Source: Mercurialis annua (taxonomy: Eukaryota; Streptophyta; Magnoliopsida; Malpighiales; Euphorbiaceae). Taken from it: a DNA stretch of 64,000 nucleotides. The notes below the pieces were generated by a model, which saw only the letters and a program-made list of their open reading frames with translations, did no database searches and had not been told where the DNA came from. Of this stretch, positions 47,570 to 62,300 are shown piece by piece. Position numbers and translations under genes: made by a program. The stretch covers positions 8,385,001-8,449,000 of the forward strand of contig NC_065573.1 in assembly GCF_937616625.2 (NCBI RefSeq), written 5' to 3'. How positions within the stretch are numbered: position 1 is the stretch's first letter; each line of letters starts with the position of its first letter.

Positions 47570-49740
47570 TTAAATCGCTCAAAAGGGAAAACGTTTGGAT
47601 TTGTTTCCTAACGTTTATAAACGTTTGGCTTCAATCGCTAAAAAGGTTAAACGTTTGAATTTGTTTCGTAAAGTTTCAAAATGTTTGGCATAAATCGATA
47701 AAAAGGTAAAATTTTGGATTTGTTTCGTAACATTTTAAACTTTTGGCTTAAATCGCTAAAATGGGGAAACATTTGGATTTGTTTCGTTACGTTTGTAAAT
47801 TTTTGGATTAAATTGCTAAAAAGGTGAAATTCTTGGATTTGTTTTGTAACGTTTGTAAATGTTTTGCTTAAATTTCTTAAAAGGTGAAACGCTTGGTTTT
47901 GTTTCGTAACGTTTCCAAACGTTTGGCTTAAATCGCTAAATATGGGAAACGTTTGGATTTTTTTCGTAACGTTTGTAAACGTTTGGCTTCAAATGCAAAA
48001 AATGTGAAACGTTTGGATTTGTTTCGTAACGTTTGGCTTAAATTACAAAAAGGGCGAAACACTTGGAATTTTTTCATAACATTTGTAAACGTTTGCCTTA
48101 CATCGCTAAAAAGGTGAAACGTTTGGATTTGTCTCCTGACGTTTGTAAACGTTTGGCTTAAATTGCAAAAAGGTGAAATGCTCGGATTTGTTTCGTAACG
48201 TTTGCAAACATTTGGCTTAAATTGCTAAAAAGGTGAAACTCTTGGATTTGTTTCGTTGCGTTTGTAAATGTTTAACTTGAATGTCTAAAAAGGTGAAACG
48301 CTTTGTTTTGTTTCGTAACGTGTGTAAACGTTTGGCTTAAATTGCTAAAAAGGTGAAACTCTTGGATTTGTTTCGTAACGTTTGTAAAAGTTTGGCTTAA
48401 ATTGCTAAAAAGGTGAAACACTTGGATTTGTTTCGTAACGTTTGTAATCATTTGGTTTTATTTTGTAACGTTTGGATTTGTTTCGTAACTTTGTAAACGT
48501 TTGACTTAAATCGCTAAAATGGTGAAATGTTTGGATTTTTTTCGTAACGTTTGTAAACGTTTGTTTTAAATCGCTAAAAAGGTGAAACATTTGGATTTGT
48601 TTCCTAACGTTTGTAAACGTTTGTCTTAAATTGCTAAAAAGGGTTTCGTAACGTTTTAAACGTTTGGATTAGTTTCGTAACGTTTGTATACGTATGGCTT
48701 TTACCGCTAAAAAGGTGAAATGTTTGGATTTGTTTCGTAACGTTTGTAAACATTTGACTTAAATCGCTGAAAAAGATGAAACATTTGGATTTGTTTCGTA
48801 ACATTTGTAAATATTAAGCTTAAATCGCTAAAAAGGTGAAACGTTTGGATTTGTTTCGTAACATTTGTAAATATTAAGCTTAAATCGCTAAAAAGGTGAA
48901 ACGTTTGGATTTGTTTCGTAACATTTTTGAACGTTTTGCCTAAATCGCTAAATAGGTGAAACACTTGGATTTGTTTCATAACGTTTGTAAACGTTTTGCT
49001 TAAATTGCTAAAAAGGTGAAACGCTTGAATTTGTTTCATAACGTTTGTACACATTTGGCTTAAGTTGCTAAAAAGGTGAAACGCTTTGATTTGTTTCGTA
49101 AAATATGTAAACGTTTGGCTTAAATTGTTCAAAAGGTGAAACATTTGGATTTGTTTTATAACCTTTGTAAACGTTTGGCTTAAATCGCTAAAAAGGTGAA
49201 ACGTTTAGATTTGTTTCGTAACGTTTTAAACGTTTGGCTTAAATCGCTAAAATGGGGAAACGTTTGGATTTGTTTCGTAACATTTGTAAACGTTTGGCAT
49301 ATATCGCTAAAGAGGTGAAACGTTTGGTTTTGTTTCGCGACGTTTATAAACGTTCGGCTTAAATCGCTAAAAAGATGAAATGTTTGGATTTGTTTCATAA
49401 TATTTGTAAACGTTTTGCTTATATTGTTAAAAAGGGGAAACATTTGGATTTGTTTCGTAACGTTTGTAAACGTTTGGCTTAAATTGTTAAAAAGGTGAAA
49501 CGCTTGGATTTGTTTCGTAACGTTTGTAATCGTTTGGTTTTGTTTCGTAACGTTTGGATTTCTTTCGTAACATTTGTAAACGTTTGGGTTAAATTGCTAA
49601 AAACGGTTAACGTTTGGATTTTGTTTCGTAACTTTTGGTTTTGTTTCGTAACATTTGGATTTGTTTCGTAACATTTGTAAACGTTTGATTTAAATTGCTA
49701 AAAAGGGTTTCATAACGTTTTAAACATTTGGATTAGTTTC
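47570..49740 (-). repeat. Reverse-array higher-order block, copy 2
   Basis: Parallels 40680-42720 with offsets near 6880 to 6935 bp, including the tttgtctcctgacg monomer near 48130 shared with copy 3 at 52252. It carries a local duplication of one monomer at 48831-48910 (aatattaagcttaaatcgct twice) not present in copy 1. Confidence 0.7.
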
Positions 49741-51829
49741 GTAACGTTGTAAACATTTGGTTTAAATCGCTAAAAAGGTGAAACATTTGGATTTGTTTCA
49801 TAATGTTTGTAAACGTTTGACTTACATCGCTAAAAAGGTGAAACATTTGGATTTGTGTCGTAACGTTTGTAAATATTTGGCTTAAATCGCTAAAAAGGTG
49901 AAACGTTTGGATTTGTTTCGTAACGTTAGTGAACGTTTTGCTTAAATCGCTAACAAGGTGAAACTCTTAGATTTGTCTCGTAACGTTTCTAAACGTTTGG
50001 CTTAAATTGCTAAAAAGGTGAAATGCTTGGATTTGTTTCCTAACGTTTGTACAAGTTTGGCTTAAGTTGCTAAAAAGGTGAAATGCTTGGATTTGTTTCG
50101 TAACGTTTGTAAACGTTTGGCTTAAATTGCTAAAAAGGTGAAACATTTGGATTTGTTTCGTAACCTTTGTAAATGTTTGGCTTAAATCGCTAAAAAGGTG
50201 AAACGTTTGTATTTGTTTCGTAACGTTTTAAACGTTTGGCTTAAATCACTATAATGGGAAAACGTTTGGATTTGTTTCGTTACATTTGTAAACGTTTGGC
50301 ATATATCGCTAAAAAGGTGAAACGTTGGGTTTTGTTTCGCGACGTTTGTAAACGTTCGGCTTAAATCGCTAAAAAGGTGAAACGCTTGGATTTGTCTCGT
50401 AACGTTTGTAAATGTTTGGCTTAAATTGCTAAAAAGGTGAAATGCTTGGATTTGTTTCGTAACGTTTGCAAACATTTGACTTAAATTGCTGAAAAGGTGA
50501 AACTCTTGGATTTGTTTCGTTGCGTTTGTAAATGTCTAACTTAAATTTCTAAAAAGGTGAAACGCTTTGTTTTGTTTCGTAACGTGTGTAAACGTTTGGT
50601 TTTAATTGATAAAAAGGTGAAACGCTTGGATTTGTTTCGTAACGTTTGTAAAAGTTTGGCTTAAATTGCTAAAAAGGTGAAACGCTTGGATTTGTTTCGT
50701 AACGTTTGTAATCGTTTTGTTTTGTTTCGTAACTTTTGGATTTGTTTCATAACGTTTTGATTTGTTTCGTAACTTTGTAAACGTTTGACTTAAATCGCTA
50801 AAAAGGTGAAACGTTTGGTTTTTTTTCGTAATGTTTGTTTTAAATCGCTAAAAAGGTGAAACATTTGGATTTGTTTTTTAGCGTTTGTAAACGTTTGTCT
50901 TAAATTGCTAAAAAGGGTTTCGCAACGTTTTAAACGTTTGGATTAGTTTCGTAACGTTTGTATACGTTTGGCTTTTACCGCTAAAAAGGTGAAACGTTTG
51001 GATTTGTTTCGTAAAGTTTGTAAACATTTGATTTAAATCGCAAAAAAAGATGAAACATTTGGATTTGTTTCATAACGTCTGTAAATATTTGGCTTAAATC
51101 GCTAAAAAGGTGAAACGTTTGGATTTGTTTCGTAAAATTTGTGCATGTTTTGCCTAAATTGCTAAAAAGGTGAAACACTTGGATTTGTTTCATAACGTTT
51201 CTAAACGTTTTGCTTAAATTTCTAAAAAGGTGAAACGCTTGGATTAGTTTCCTAACGTTTGTACACGTTTGGCTTAATTTGCTAAAAAGGTGAAACGCTT
51301 TGATCTGTTTCGTAACATTTGTAAACGTTTGGTTTAAATTGCTAAAAAGGTGAAAAATTTGGATTTTTTTCGTAACCTTTGTAAACGTTTGGCTTAAATC
51401 GCTAAAAAGGTGAAACGTTTGGATTTGTTCCGTAACGTTTTAAACGTTTGACTTAAATCGCTAAAATGGGGAAACGTAATATTTATTTCGTAACGTTTGT
51501 AAACGTTTGGCTTGAATCACTAAAAGGGTGAAACGTTTGGATTTGTTTCGAAAGGTGTGTCAACATTTGGCTTAAATCGCTAAAAGGTGAAACGTTTGGA
51601 TTTGTTTCGTAACGTTAGTGAACGTTTTGCTTAAATCGCTAAAAAGGTGAAACTCTTAGATTTGTCTCGTAACGTTTGTAAACGTTTGGCTTAAATTGCT
51701 AAAAAGGTGAAATGCTTGGATTTGTTTCCTAACGTTTGTACACGTTTGGCTTAAGTTTCTAAAAAGGTGAAACGCTTGGATTTGTTTCGTAACGTTTGTA
51801 AATGTTTGGCTTAAATTGCTAAAAAGGTG

Positions 51830-53800
51830 AAACATTTAGATTTGTTTCGTAACCTCTGTAAACGTTTGGCTTAAATCGCTAAAATGGAGAAACATTTGGA
51901 TTTGTTTCGTTACGTTTGTAAAATTTTGGATTAAATTGCTAAAAAGGTGAAACTCTTGGATTTGTTTTGTTACGTTTGTAAATGTTTTGCTTAAATTTCT
52001 AAAAAGATGAAACGCTTGGTTTTGTTTCGTAACGTTTGCAAACGTTTGGCTTAAATCGCTAAATATGGGAAACGTTTGATTTGTTTCGTAACGTTTGTAA
52101 ACGTTTGGCTTCAAATGCAAAAAATGTGAAACGTTTGGATTTGTTTCGTAACGTTTGGCTTAAATTACAAAAAGGGCGAAACACTTGGAATTTTTTCATA
52201 ACGTTTGCAAACGTTTGTCTTACATCGCTAAAAAGGTGAAACGTTTGGATTTGTCTCCTGACGTTTGTAAACGTTTGGCTTAAATTGCAAAAAAAAGTGA
52301 AATGCTCGGATTTGTTTCGTAACGTTTGCAAATATTTGGCTTAAATTGCTAAAAAGGTGAAACTCTTGGATTTGTTTCGTTGCTTTTGTAAATGTTTAAC
52401 TTGAATTTCTAAAAAGGTGAAACGCTTTGTTTTGTTCCGTAACGTGTGTAAACGTTTGGCTTAAATTGCTAAAAAGGTGAAACTCTTGGATTTGTTTCGT
52501 AACGTTTGTAAAAGTTTGGCTTAAATTGCTAAAAAGGTGAAACACTTGGATTTGTTTCGTAACGATTGTAATCATTTGGTTTTGTTTTGTAACGTTTGGA
52601 TTTGTTTCTTAACTTTGTAAACGTTTGACTTAAATCGCTAAAATGGTGAAACGTTTGGATTTTTTTCGTAACGTTTGTAAACGTTTGTTTTAAATCGCTA
52701 AAAAGGTGAAACATTTGGATTTGTTTCCTAACGTTTGTAAACGTTTGTCTTAAATTGCTAAAAAGGGTTTCGTAACGTTTTAAACGTTTGGATTAGTTTC
52801 GTAACGTTTGTATACGTATGGCTTTTACCGCTAAAAAGGTGAAACGTTTGGATTTGTTTCGTAACGTTTGTAAACATTTGACTTAAATCGCTAAAAAAGA
52901 TGAGACATTTGGATTTGTTTCGTAATGTTTGTAAATATTAGGCTTAAATGGCTAAAAAGGTGAAACGTTTGGATTTGTTTCGTAACATTTGTGAACGTTT
53001 TGCCTAAATCGCTAAATAGGTGAAACACTTGGATTTGTTTCATAACGTTTGTAAACGTTTTGCTTAAATTGCTAAAAAGGTGAAATGCTTGAATTTGTTT
53101 CATAACGTTTATATACATTTGGCTTAAGTTGCTAAAAAGGTGAAACGCTTTGATTTGTTTCGTAACATATGTAAACGTTTGGCTTAAATTGCTAAAAAGG
53201 TGAAACATTTTGATTTGTTTCGTAACCTTTGTAAACGTTTGGCTTATATCGCTAAAAAGGTGAAACGTTTAGATTTGTTTCGTAACGTTTTAAACGTTTG
53301 GCTTAAATCGCTAAAATGGGGAAACGTTTGGATTTGTTTCGTAACATTTGTAAACGTTTGGCATATCTCGCTAAAAAGGGGAAACGTTTGGTTTTGTTTC
53401 GCGACTTTTGTAAACGTTCGGCTTAAATCGCTAAAAAGATGAAACGTTTGGATTTGTTTCGTAATATTTGTAAACGTTTTGCTTATATTGTTAAAAAGGG
53501 GAAACATTTGGATTTGTTTCGTAACGTTTTTAAACGTTTGGCTTAAATTGCTAAAAAGGGGAAACGCTTGGATTTGTTTGGTAACGTTTGTAATCGTTTG
53601 GTTTTGTTTCGTAACGTTTGGATTTCTTTCGTAACATTTGTAAACGTTTGGGTTTAAATTGCTAAAAACGGTTAACGTTTGGATTTTGTTTCGTAACTTT
53701 TGGTTTTGTTTCGTAACATTTGGATTTGTTTCGTAACGTTTGTAAACGTTTGATTTAAATTGCTAAAAAGGGTTTCGTTACGTTTTAAACGTTTGGATTA
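51830..53800 (-). repeat. Reverse-array higher-order block, copy 3
   Basis: Parallels copy 2 at an offset of about 4.06 to 4.13 kb, sharing the same run of rare variants. It is followed by partial copies up to about 55.7 kb. The decreasing spacing between copies shows that the units are not a simple uniform ladder. Confidence 0.7.
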
Positions 53801-56380
53801 GTTTCGTAACGTTTGGTTTAAATCGCTAAAAAGGTGAAACGTTAGGATTTGTTTCGTAATGTTTGTAAACGTTTGGCTTAAATCGCTAAAAAGGTGAAAC
53901 ATTTGGATTTGTTTCGTAACGTTTGTAAATATTTGGCTTAAATCGCTAAAAAGGTGAAACGTTTGGATTTGTTTCGTAACGTTAGTGAACGTTTTGCTTA
54001 AATTGCTAATAAGGTGAAACTCTTAGATTTGTCTCGTAACGTTTCTAAACGTTTGGCTTAAATCGCTAAAAAGATGAGACATTTGGATTTGTTTCGTAAC
54101 GTTTGTAAATATTAGGCTTAAATCGCTAAAAAGGTGAAACGTTTGGATTTGTTTCGTAACATTTGTGAACGTTTTGCCTAAATCGCTAAATAGGTAAAAC
54201 ACTTGGATTTGTTTCACAACGTTTGTAAACGTTTTGCTTAAATTGCTAAAAAGGTGAAACGCTTGAATTTGTTTCATAACGTTTATACACATTTGGCTTA
54301 AGTTGCTAAAAAGGTGAAACGCTTTGATTTGTTTCGTAACATATGTAAACGTTTGGCTTAAATTGCTAAAAAGGTGAAACATTTGGATTTGTTTCGTAAC
54401 CTTTGTAAACGTTTGGCTTATATCGCTAAAAAGGTGAAACGCTTGGATTTGTTTCGTAACGTTTGTAATCGTTTGGTTTTGTTTCGTAACTTTAGGATTT
54501 GTTTCATAACGTTTTGATTTGTTTCGTAACTTTGTAAACGTTTGACTTAAATCGCTAAAAAGGTGAAACGTTTGGATTTTTTTCGTAACGTTTGTTTTAA
54601 ATCGCTAAAAAGGTGAAACATTTGGATTTGTTTTGTAGCGTTTGTAAACGTTTGTCTTAAATTGCTAAAAAGGGTTTCGTAACGTTTTAAACGTTTGGAT
54701 TAGTTTCGTAACGTTTGTATACGTTTGGCTTTTACCGCTAAAAAGGTGAAACGTTTGGATTTGTTTCGTAAAGTTTGTAAACATTTGACTTAAATCGCAA
54801 AAAAAGATGAAACATTTGGATTTGTTTCATAACGTCTGTAAATATTTGGCTTAAATCGCTAAAAAGGTGAAACGTTTGGATTTTTTTCGTAAAATTTGTG
54901 AACGTTTTGCCTAAATCGCTAAAAAGGTGAAACACTTGGATTTGTTTCATAACGTTTGTAAACGTTTTGCTTAAATTTCTAAAAAGGTGAAACGCTTGGA
55001 TTTGTTTCCTAACGTTTGTACACGTTTGGCTTAATTTGCTAAAAAGGTGAAACGCTTTGATATGTTTCGTAACATTTGTAAACGTTTGGTTTAAATGGCT
55101 AAAAAGGTGAAACATTTGGATTTTTTTCGTAACCTTTGTAAACGTTTGGCTTAAATCGCTAAAAAGATGAAATGTTTGGATTTGTTCCGTAACGTTTTAA
55201 ACGTTAGACTTAAATCGCTAAAATGGGGAAACGTTCGGATTTGTTTCGTAACATTTGTAACGTTCGGCATATATCGCTAAAAAGGTGAAACGTTAGGTTT
55301 TGCTTCGCGACGTTTGTAAATGTTCGGCTTAAATCGCTAAAAAGATGAAACGTTTGGATTTGTTTCGTAATATGTGTAAACGTTTTGCTTAAATTGTTAA
55401 AAAGGTGAAATGTTTGGATTTGTTTCGTAACGTTTGTAAACGTTTGGCTTAAATTGCTAAAAAGGTGAAACGCTTGGATTTGTTTCGTAACGTTTGTAAT
55501 CGTTTGGTTTTGTTTCCTAACGTTTGGATTTCTTTCGTAACGTTTGTAAACGTTTGGGTTAAATTGCTAAAAAGGGTTAACGTTTGGATTTTGTTTAGTA
55601 ACGTTTGGTTTTTTTTCGTAATATTTGGATTTGTTTCGTAACGTTTGTAAACGTTTGATTTCAATTGCTAAAAAGGGTTTCGTAACGTTTTAAACGTTTG
55701 GATTAGTTTCGTAACGTTTGTAAACGTTTGGCTTAAATCACTAAAAAGGTGAAACATTTGGATTTGTTTCGTAACGTTTGTAAATATTTGGCTTAAATCG
55801 CTTAAAAGGTGAAACGTTTGGATTTGTTTCGTAACATTAGTGAACGTTTTGCTTATATCGCTAAAAAGGTGAAACTCTTAGATTTGTCTCGTAACGTTTG
55901 TAAATGTTTGGCTTAAATTGCTAAAAAGGTGAAATGCTTGGATTTGTTTACTAACGTTTGTACAAGTTTGGCTTAAGTTGCTAAAAAGGTGAAACGCTTG
56001 GATTTGTTTCGTAACGTTTGTAAACGTTTTGCTTAAACCGCTAAAAAGGTGAAACGTTTGGATTTGTTTTGTAACGTCTGTAAACGTTTAAATCGCTCAA
56101 AAGGTGAAACGTTTGGATTTGTTTCGTAACGTTTGTAAACGTTTGGCTTAAATCGCTAAAAAGGTGAAACATTTGGATTTGTTTCGTAACGTCTGTAAAC
56201 GTTTAAATCGCTCAAAAGGTGAAACGTTTGAATTCAGGTCGTAATGTTTGTAAACGTTTGGCTTCAATCGTTAAAAAGGTTAAACGTTCGGATTTGTTTC
56301 GTTACATTTGTAAACTTTTGGATTAAATTGCTAAAAAGGTGAAATGTTTGGTTTTGTTTTGCAACGTTTGTAAACATTTT

Positions 56381-59300
56381 GATTTATTTATTAACCTTTG
56401 TAAATGTTTGGCTTAAATCACTTAAAAGGCGAAACGTTTGGATTTGTTTTGGAACATTTGTAAACGTTTGGCTTAAATCACTAAAAAGGCGAAACGTTTG
56501 GATTTGTTTTGCAACGTTTGTAAACGTTTGGCTTAAATTTCTAAAAAGGGGAAACGCTTGGATTTGTTTTGTAATGTTTGTAAACGTTTTGCTTTAATTT
56601 CAAAAAAAGGTGAAACGCTCGGTTTTTTTTCCGTAACTTTTGTAAACGTTTGGCTTAAATCGCTAAAAATGTGAAACGTTTGGATTAGTTTTATAACGTT
56701 TTAAACGTTTGGTTTAGTTTTATTACGTTTGTAAACGTTTGGCTTAAATCGCTAAAAAGGTGAAACGTTTGGATTTGTTTCATGATGTTTGTCGAAGTTT
56801 GGCTTAAATCGCTAAAAAGGTGAAACGTTTGGATTTGTTTCGTAATGTTTGTAAAAGTTTGGCTTAAATTACTAAAAAGGTGAAATATTTGGATTTGTTT
56901 CGTAATGTCTGTAAACGTTTGTCTTAAATCGCCAAAAAGGTGACACGTTTGGATTTGTTTCATAGCATTTGTAAACGTTTGGCATAAATCGCTAAAAAGG
57001 TGAAACGTTTCGATTTGTTTCGTATCATTTGTAAAAGTTTGGCTTAAATCGCTAAAAGGGTGAAATATTTGGATTTGTTTCGTAACTTTTGTAAATGTTT
57101 GGCTTAATTTGCTAAAAAGGTGAAACGCTTGGATTTGTTTCGTTACGTTTGTAAATGTGTGGCTTAAATTGCTAAAAAGGTGAAACACTTGCTTTTGTTT
57201 TGTATGTAAATGTGTGGCTTAAATCGCTAAAAAGATGAAACGTTTGGATTTGTTTTGTAACGTTTGTAAATGTTTGGCTTAAATCGCTTAATATGTAAAA
57301 TGTTTGGATTTGTTTCATAACGTTTATAAACATTTGGCTTCAATCGCTAAAATGGGAAACGTTTGGATTTGTTTCGTAACGTTTGTTAACGTTTGGCTTG
57401 AATCACTAAAAAGGTGAAATGTTTGGATTTGTATCGTAACATTTTAAAAGTTTGGCCTAAATTGCTAAAATGGGAAACGTTTGTATTCGTTTTGTAACCT
57501 TTGTTAACGTTTGGCTTAAATAGCTAAAAAGGTGTAACGTTTGGTTTTGTTTCGTAACGTTTGTAAACGTTTAAATCGCTCAAAAGGTGAAACGTTTGGA
57601 TTTGTTTCGTAACGTTTGAAAACCTTTGGCTTCAATCGCTAAAAAGGTTAAACATTTGGATTTGTTTCGTAGCGTTTCTAAATGTTTGGCATAAATCGAT
57701 AAAAAGGTGAAATTTTGGAATTGTTTCGTAACATTTTTAACTTTTGGCTTAAATCGCTAAAATGGGAAAACATTTGGATTTGTTTCATTATGTTTGTAAA
57801 CTTTTGGATTAAATTGCTAAAAATGTGAAATGTTTGGTTTTGTTTCGTAACGTTTGTAACGTTCGGCTTAAATCGCTAAAAAGGTGAAACGTTTAAATTT
57901 GTTTCATAACGTTTGTAAACGTTTCGCTTAATTTGCTAAAGACTAGAAACATTTGGATTTGTTTCGTAACCTTTGTAAACGTTTGGCTTAAATCGCTAAA
58001 AAGGTGAAACATTTGGATTTGTTTCGTAACGTTTGTAAACTTTTAAATCGCTCAAAAGGTGAAACATTTGGATTTTTTTCGTAAAGTTTGTAAACGTTTG
58101 GCTTCAATTGCTAAAAAGGTGAAACGTTTGTTTTTGTTTCGTATCGTTTGTAAATGCTTGGCATAAATCGCTAAAACGTGAAATGTTTGGATTTGTTTCG
58201 TAACGTTTCAAACTTTTGGCTTAAATCGCTAAAATGGGGAAACATTTGGATTTGTTTCGTAACGTTTGTAAACTTTTGGCTTAAATTGCTAAAAAGGTGA
58301 AATGTTCTGTTTTGTTTCGTAATGTTTGTAAACGTTCGGCTTAAATCGCTAAAAAGGTGAAACATTCGGATTTGTTTCGTAACGTTTGTAAACGTTTGGC
58401 TTAAATTGCCAAAAAAGTGAAACACTCGGATTTGTTTCGTAACGTTTATAAATGTTTTGCTTTAATTTCTAAAAAGGTGAAACGCTTGGATTTGTTTCGT
58501 AACTTTTGTAAACGTTTGGCTTAAATTGCTAAAAAGGTGAAACGCTTGGATTTATTTCAGAACGTTTGGCTTAAATTGCTAAAAAGGCGAAACTCTTGGA
58601 TTTGTTTTGTAACATTTGTAAACATTTGGCTTAAATTGCTAAAAAGGGAAACGTTTTGATTTGTTTCGTTACGTTTTAAACGTTTGGAGTTGTTTCGTTA
58701 CGTTTTAAACGTTTGGTTTTGTTTCGTTACGTTGTAAACGTTTGGCTTAAATCGCTAAAAAGGCAAAACGTTTGGATTTATTTCGTAACGTTTGTAAACG
58801 TTTGGCTTGAATCACTAAAAGGGTGAAACGTTTGGATTTGTTTCGAAAGGTGTGTCAACATTTGGCTTAAATCGCTAAAAGGTGAAACGTTTTGATTTGT
58901 TTGGTAACGTTTGTAAACTTTTGGCTTAAATCGCTAAAAAGGTGAAACGTTTGGATTTGTTTCTTAACGTTTGTAAACGATTGGCTTAAATCGCTAAAAA
59001 GGTGAAACGTTTTGATTTGTTTCATAACATTTGCAAACGTTTGGCTTAAATCGCTAAAAAGGTGAAACGTTTTGATTTGTTTCATAACGTTTGCCAATGT
59101 TGGCTTTAATCGCTAAAAAGGTGAAACATTTGGATTTGTTTCGTAAAGTTTGTAAACATCTGGTTTAAATTGCTAAAAAGGTGAAACGCTTGGATTTGTT
59201 TCGCAATGTTTGTAAATGTTTGGCTTAAATTGCTAAAAAGGTGAAACGATTGGATTTGTTTCGTAATGTTTGGCTTAAATAGTTAAAAAGGTTAAACATT

Positions 59301-62300
59301 TTGATTTGTTTATTAACCTTTGTAAATGTTTGGCTTAAATCACTAAAAAGGCGAAACGTTTAGATTTGTTTTGGAACGTTTGTAAACGTTTGGCTTAAAT
59401 CACTAAAAAGGCGAAACATTTAGATTTGTTTTGCAACGTTTGTAAACGTTTGGCTTAATTTGCTAAAACGGGAAAACGCTTGGATTTGTTTTGTAATGTT
59501 AGTAAACGTTTGGCTTCAATTTCAAAAAAAGGTGAAACGCTCAGTTTTTTTCGTAACGTTTGTAAACGTTTGCCTTAAATCGCTAAAAATGTGAAATGTT
59601 TGGATTAGTTTTGTAACGTTTTAAACGTTTGGTTTAGTTTTATACAGTTTGTAAACGTTTGGCTTAAATCGCTAAAAAGGTGAAACTTCTGGATTTGTTT
59701 CATGATGTTTGTCAAAGTTTGGCTTAAATCGCTAAAAAGGTGAAATATTTGGATTTGTTTCGTAATGTTTGTAAACGTTGGGCTTAAATCACTAAAAAGG
59801 TGAAACGTTTGGATTTGTTTCTTAGCATTTGTCAAAGTTTGGCATAAATCGCTAAAAAGGTGAAACGTCTGGATTTGTTTCGTACCATTTGTAAAAGTTT
59901 GGCTTAAATCGCTAAAAGGGTGAAACGTTTGGATTTGTTTCGTAACGTTTGTAAATGTTTGGCTTAAATTGCTAAAAAGGTGAAACGCTTGGATTTGTTT
60001 CGTTACATTTGTAAATGTGTGGCTTAAATTGCTAAAATGGTGAAACACTTGGTTTTGTTTTGTAACATTTGTAAATGTGTGGCTTAATCGCTAAAAAGGT
60101 GAAACGTTTGGCTTTGTTTTGTAACGTTTGGCATAAATCGCTAAATATGTGAAACGTTTGGATTTGTTTCATAACGTTTGTAAGCGTTTGGCTTCAATCG
60201 CTAAAAATGGGAAACGTTTGGATTTGTTTCGCAATTTTTATAAACGTTTGTATTGAATCACTAAAAAGGTGAAATGTTTGGATTTGTATCGTAACGTTTT
60301 AAACATTTGGCCTAAACCGCTAAAATGGGAAACGTTTGTATTTGTTTTGTAACGTTTGTAAACGTTTGGTTTAAATCGCTAAAAAGGTGTAATGTTTGGT
60401 TTTGCTTCGTAACGTTTGTAAACGTTCGGCTTAAATCGCTAAAAAGGTGAAACGTTTGGATTTGTATTGTAACGTTTAAATCGCTCAAAAGGTGAAACGT
60501 TTGGATTTTTTTCGTAACGTTCGTAAATGTTTGGCTTCAATTGCTAAAAAGGTTAAACGTTTAGATTTGTTTCGTAACGTTTCTAAATGTTTGGCATAAA
60601 TCGATAAAAAGGTAAAATTTTGGATTTGTTTCGTAACATTTTAAACTTTTGGCTTAAATCGCTAAAATGAGAAAACATTTCGATTTGTTTCGTAACGTCT
60701 GTAAAATTTTGGATTAAATTGCTAAAAAGGTGAAATGTTTGGTTTTGTTTCGTAACGTTTGTCAACGTTCGGCTTAAATCACTAAAAAGGTGAAACGTTT
60801 AAATTTATTTCGTAACGTTTGTAAACGTTTGGCTTAAATTGCTAAAAAGTAGAAACATTTGGATTTGTTTCGTAACCTTTGTAAAGGTTTAGCTTAAATC
60901 GCTAAAAAGGTGAAACGTTTGGATTTGTTTCGTAACGTCTGTAAACTTTAAATCGCTCAATAGGTGAAACATTTGGATTTTTTTCTTATCGTTTGTAAAC
61001 GTTTGGCTTCAATTGCTAAAAAGGTGAAACGTTTGTTTTTGTTTCGTAACGTTTGTAAATGCTTGGCATAAATCTCTAAAATGGTGAAATGTTTGGATTT
61101 GTTTCGTAACATTTTAAACTTTTGGCTTAAATCGCTAGAATGGGGAAACGTTTGGATTTCTTTCGTAAAGTTTGTAAACTTTTGGCTTAAATTGCTAAAA
61201 AGGTGAAATGTTCTGTTTTGTTTCGTAACGTTTGTAAACGTTCGGCTTAACTCGCTAAAAAGGTGAAACATTCAGAATTGTTTAGTAACGTTTGTAAACG
61301 TTTGGCTTAAATTGCCAAAAACGTTAAACACCCGGATTTCTTTCGTAACGTTTGTAAACGCTTGGTTTAAATTTCTAAAAAGGTGAAACGCTTGGATTTG
61401 TTTTGTAACTTTTGTAAACGTTTGGCTTAAATTGCTAAAAAAGTGAAACGCTTGGATTTATTTCGGAATGTTTGTATACGTTTGGCTTAAATTGCTAAAA
61501 AGACGAAACTCTTGGATTTGTTTCGTGAAGCTTGTAAACGTTTGGCTTAAATTGCTAAAAAGGGGAAACGTTTTGATTTGTTTCGTTACGTTTTAAACGT
61601 TTGAAGTTGTTTCGTTACGTTTTAAACGTTTGGTTTTGTTTCGTAACATTTGTAAACGTTTGGCTTAAATCGCAATAAAGGCAAAACGTTTGGATTTGTT
61701 TCGTAACTTTTGGCTTGAATCACTAAAAGGGTGAAACATTTGGATTTGTTTCGAAACTTGTGTAAACGTTTGGATTGAATCGCTAGAAGGTGAAACGTTT
61801 TGATTTGTTTCGTAATGTTTGTAAACGTTTGGCTTAAATCACTAAAAAGGGGAAACGTTTGGATTTATTTCTTAATGTTTGTAAACGTTTGGCTTAAATC
61901 GTTAAAAAGGTGAAACGTTTTGATTTGTTTCATAACGTTTGCAAACGTTTGGCTTAAATCTCTAAAAAGGTGAAACGTTTTGATTTGTTTCATAACGTTT
62001 GCAAACATTTGGCTTAAATCGCTAAAAAGGTGAAACATTTGGATTTGTTTCGTAAAGTTTGTAAAAGTTTTGTTTAAATTGCTAAAAAGGTGAAACGCTT
62101 GGATTTGTTTCGCAACGTTTGTAAATGTTTGGCTTAAATTGCTAAAAAGGTGAAACGCTTGGATTTGTTTCGTAACGTTTGGCTTAAATAGCTAAAAAGG
62201 TTAAACATTTTGATTTGTTTATTAAACTTTGTAAATGTTTGGCTTAAATCACTAAAAAGGGGAAACGTTTGGATTTGTATTGGAACGTTTGTAAACGTTT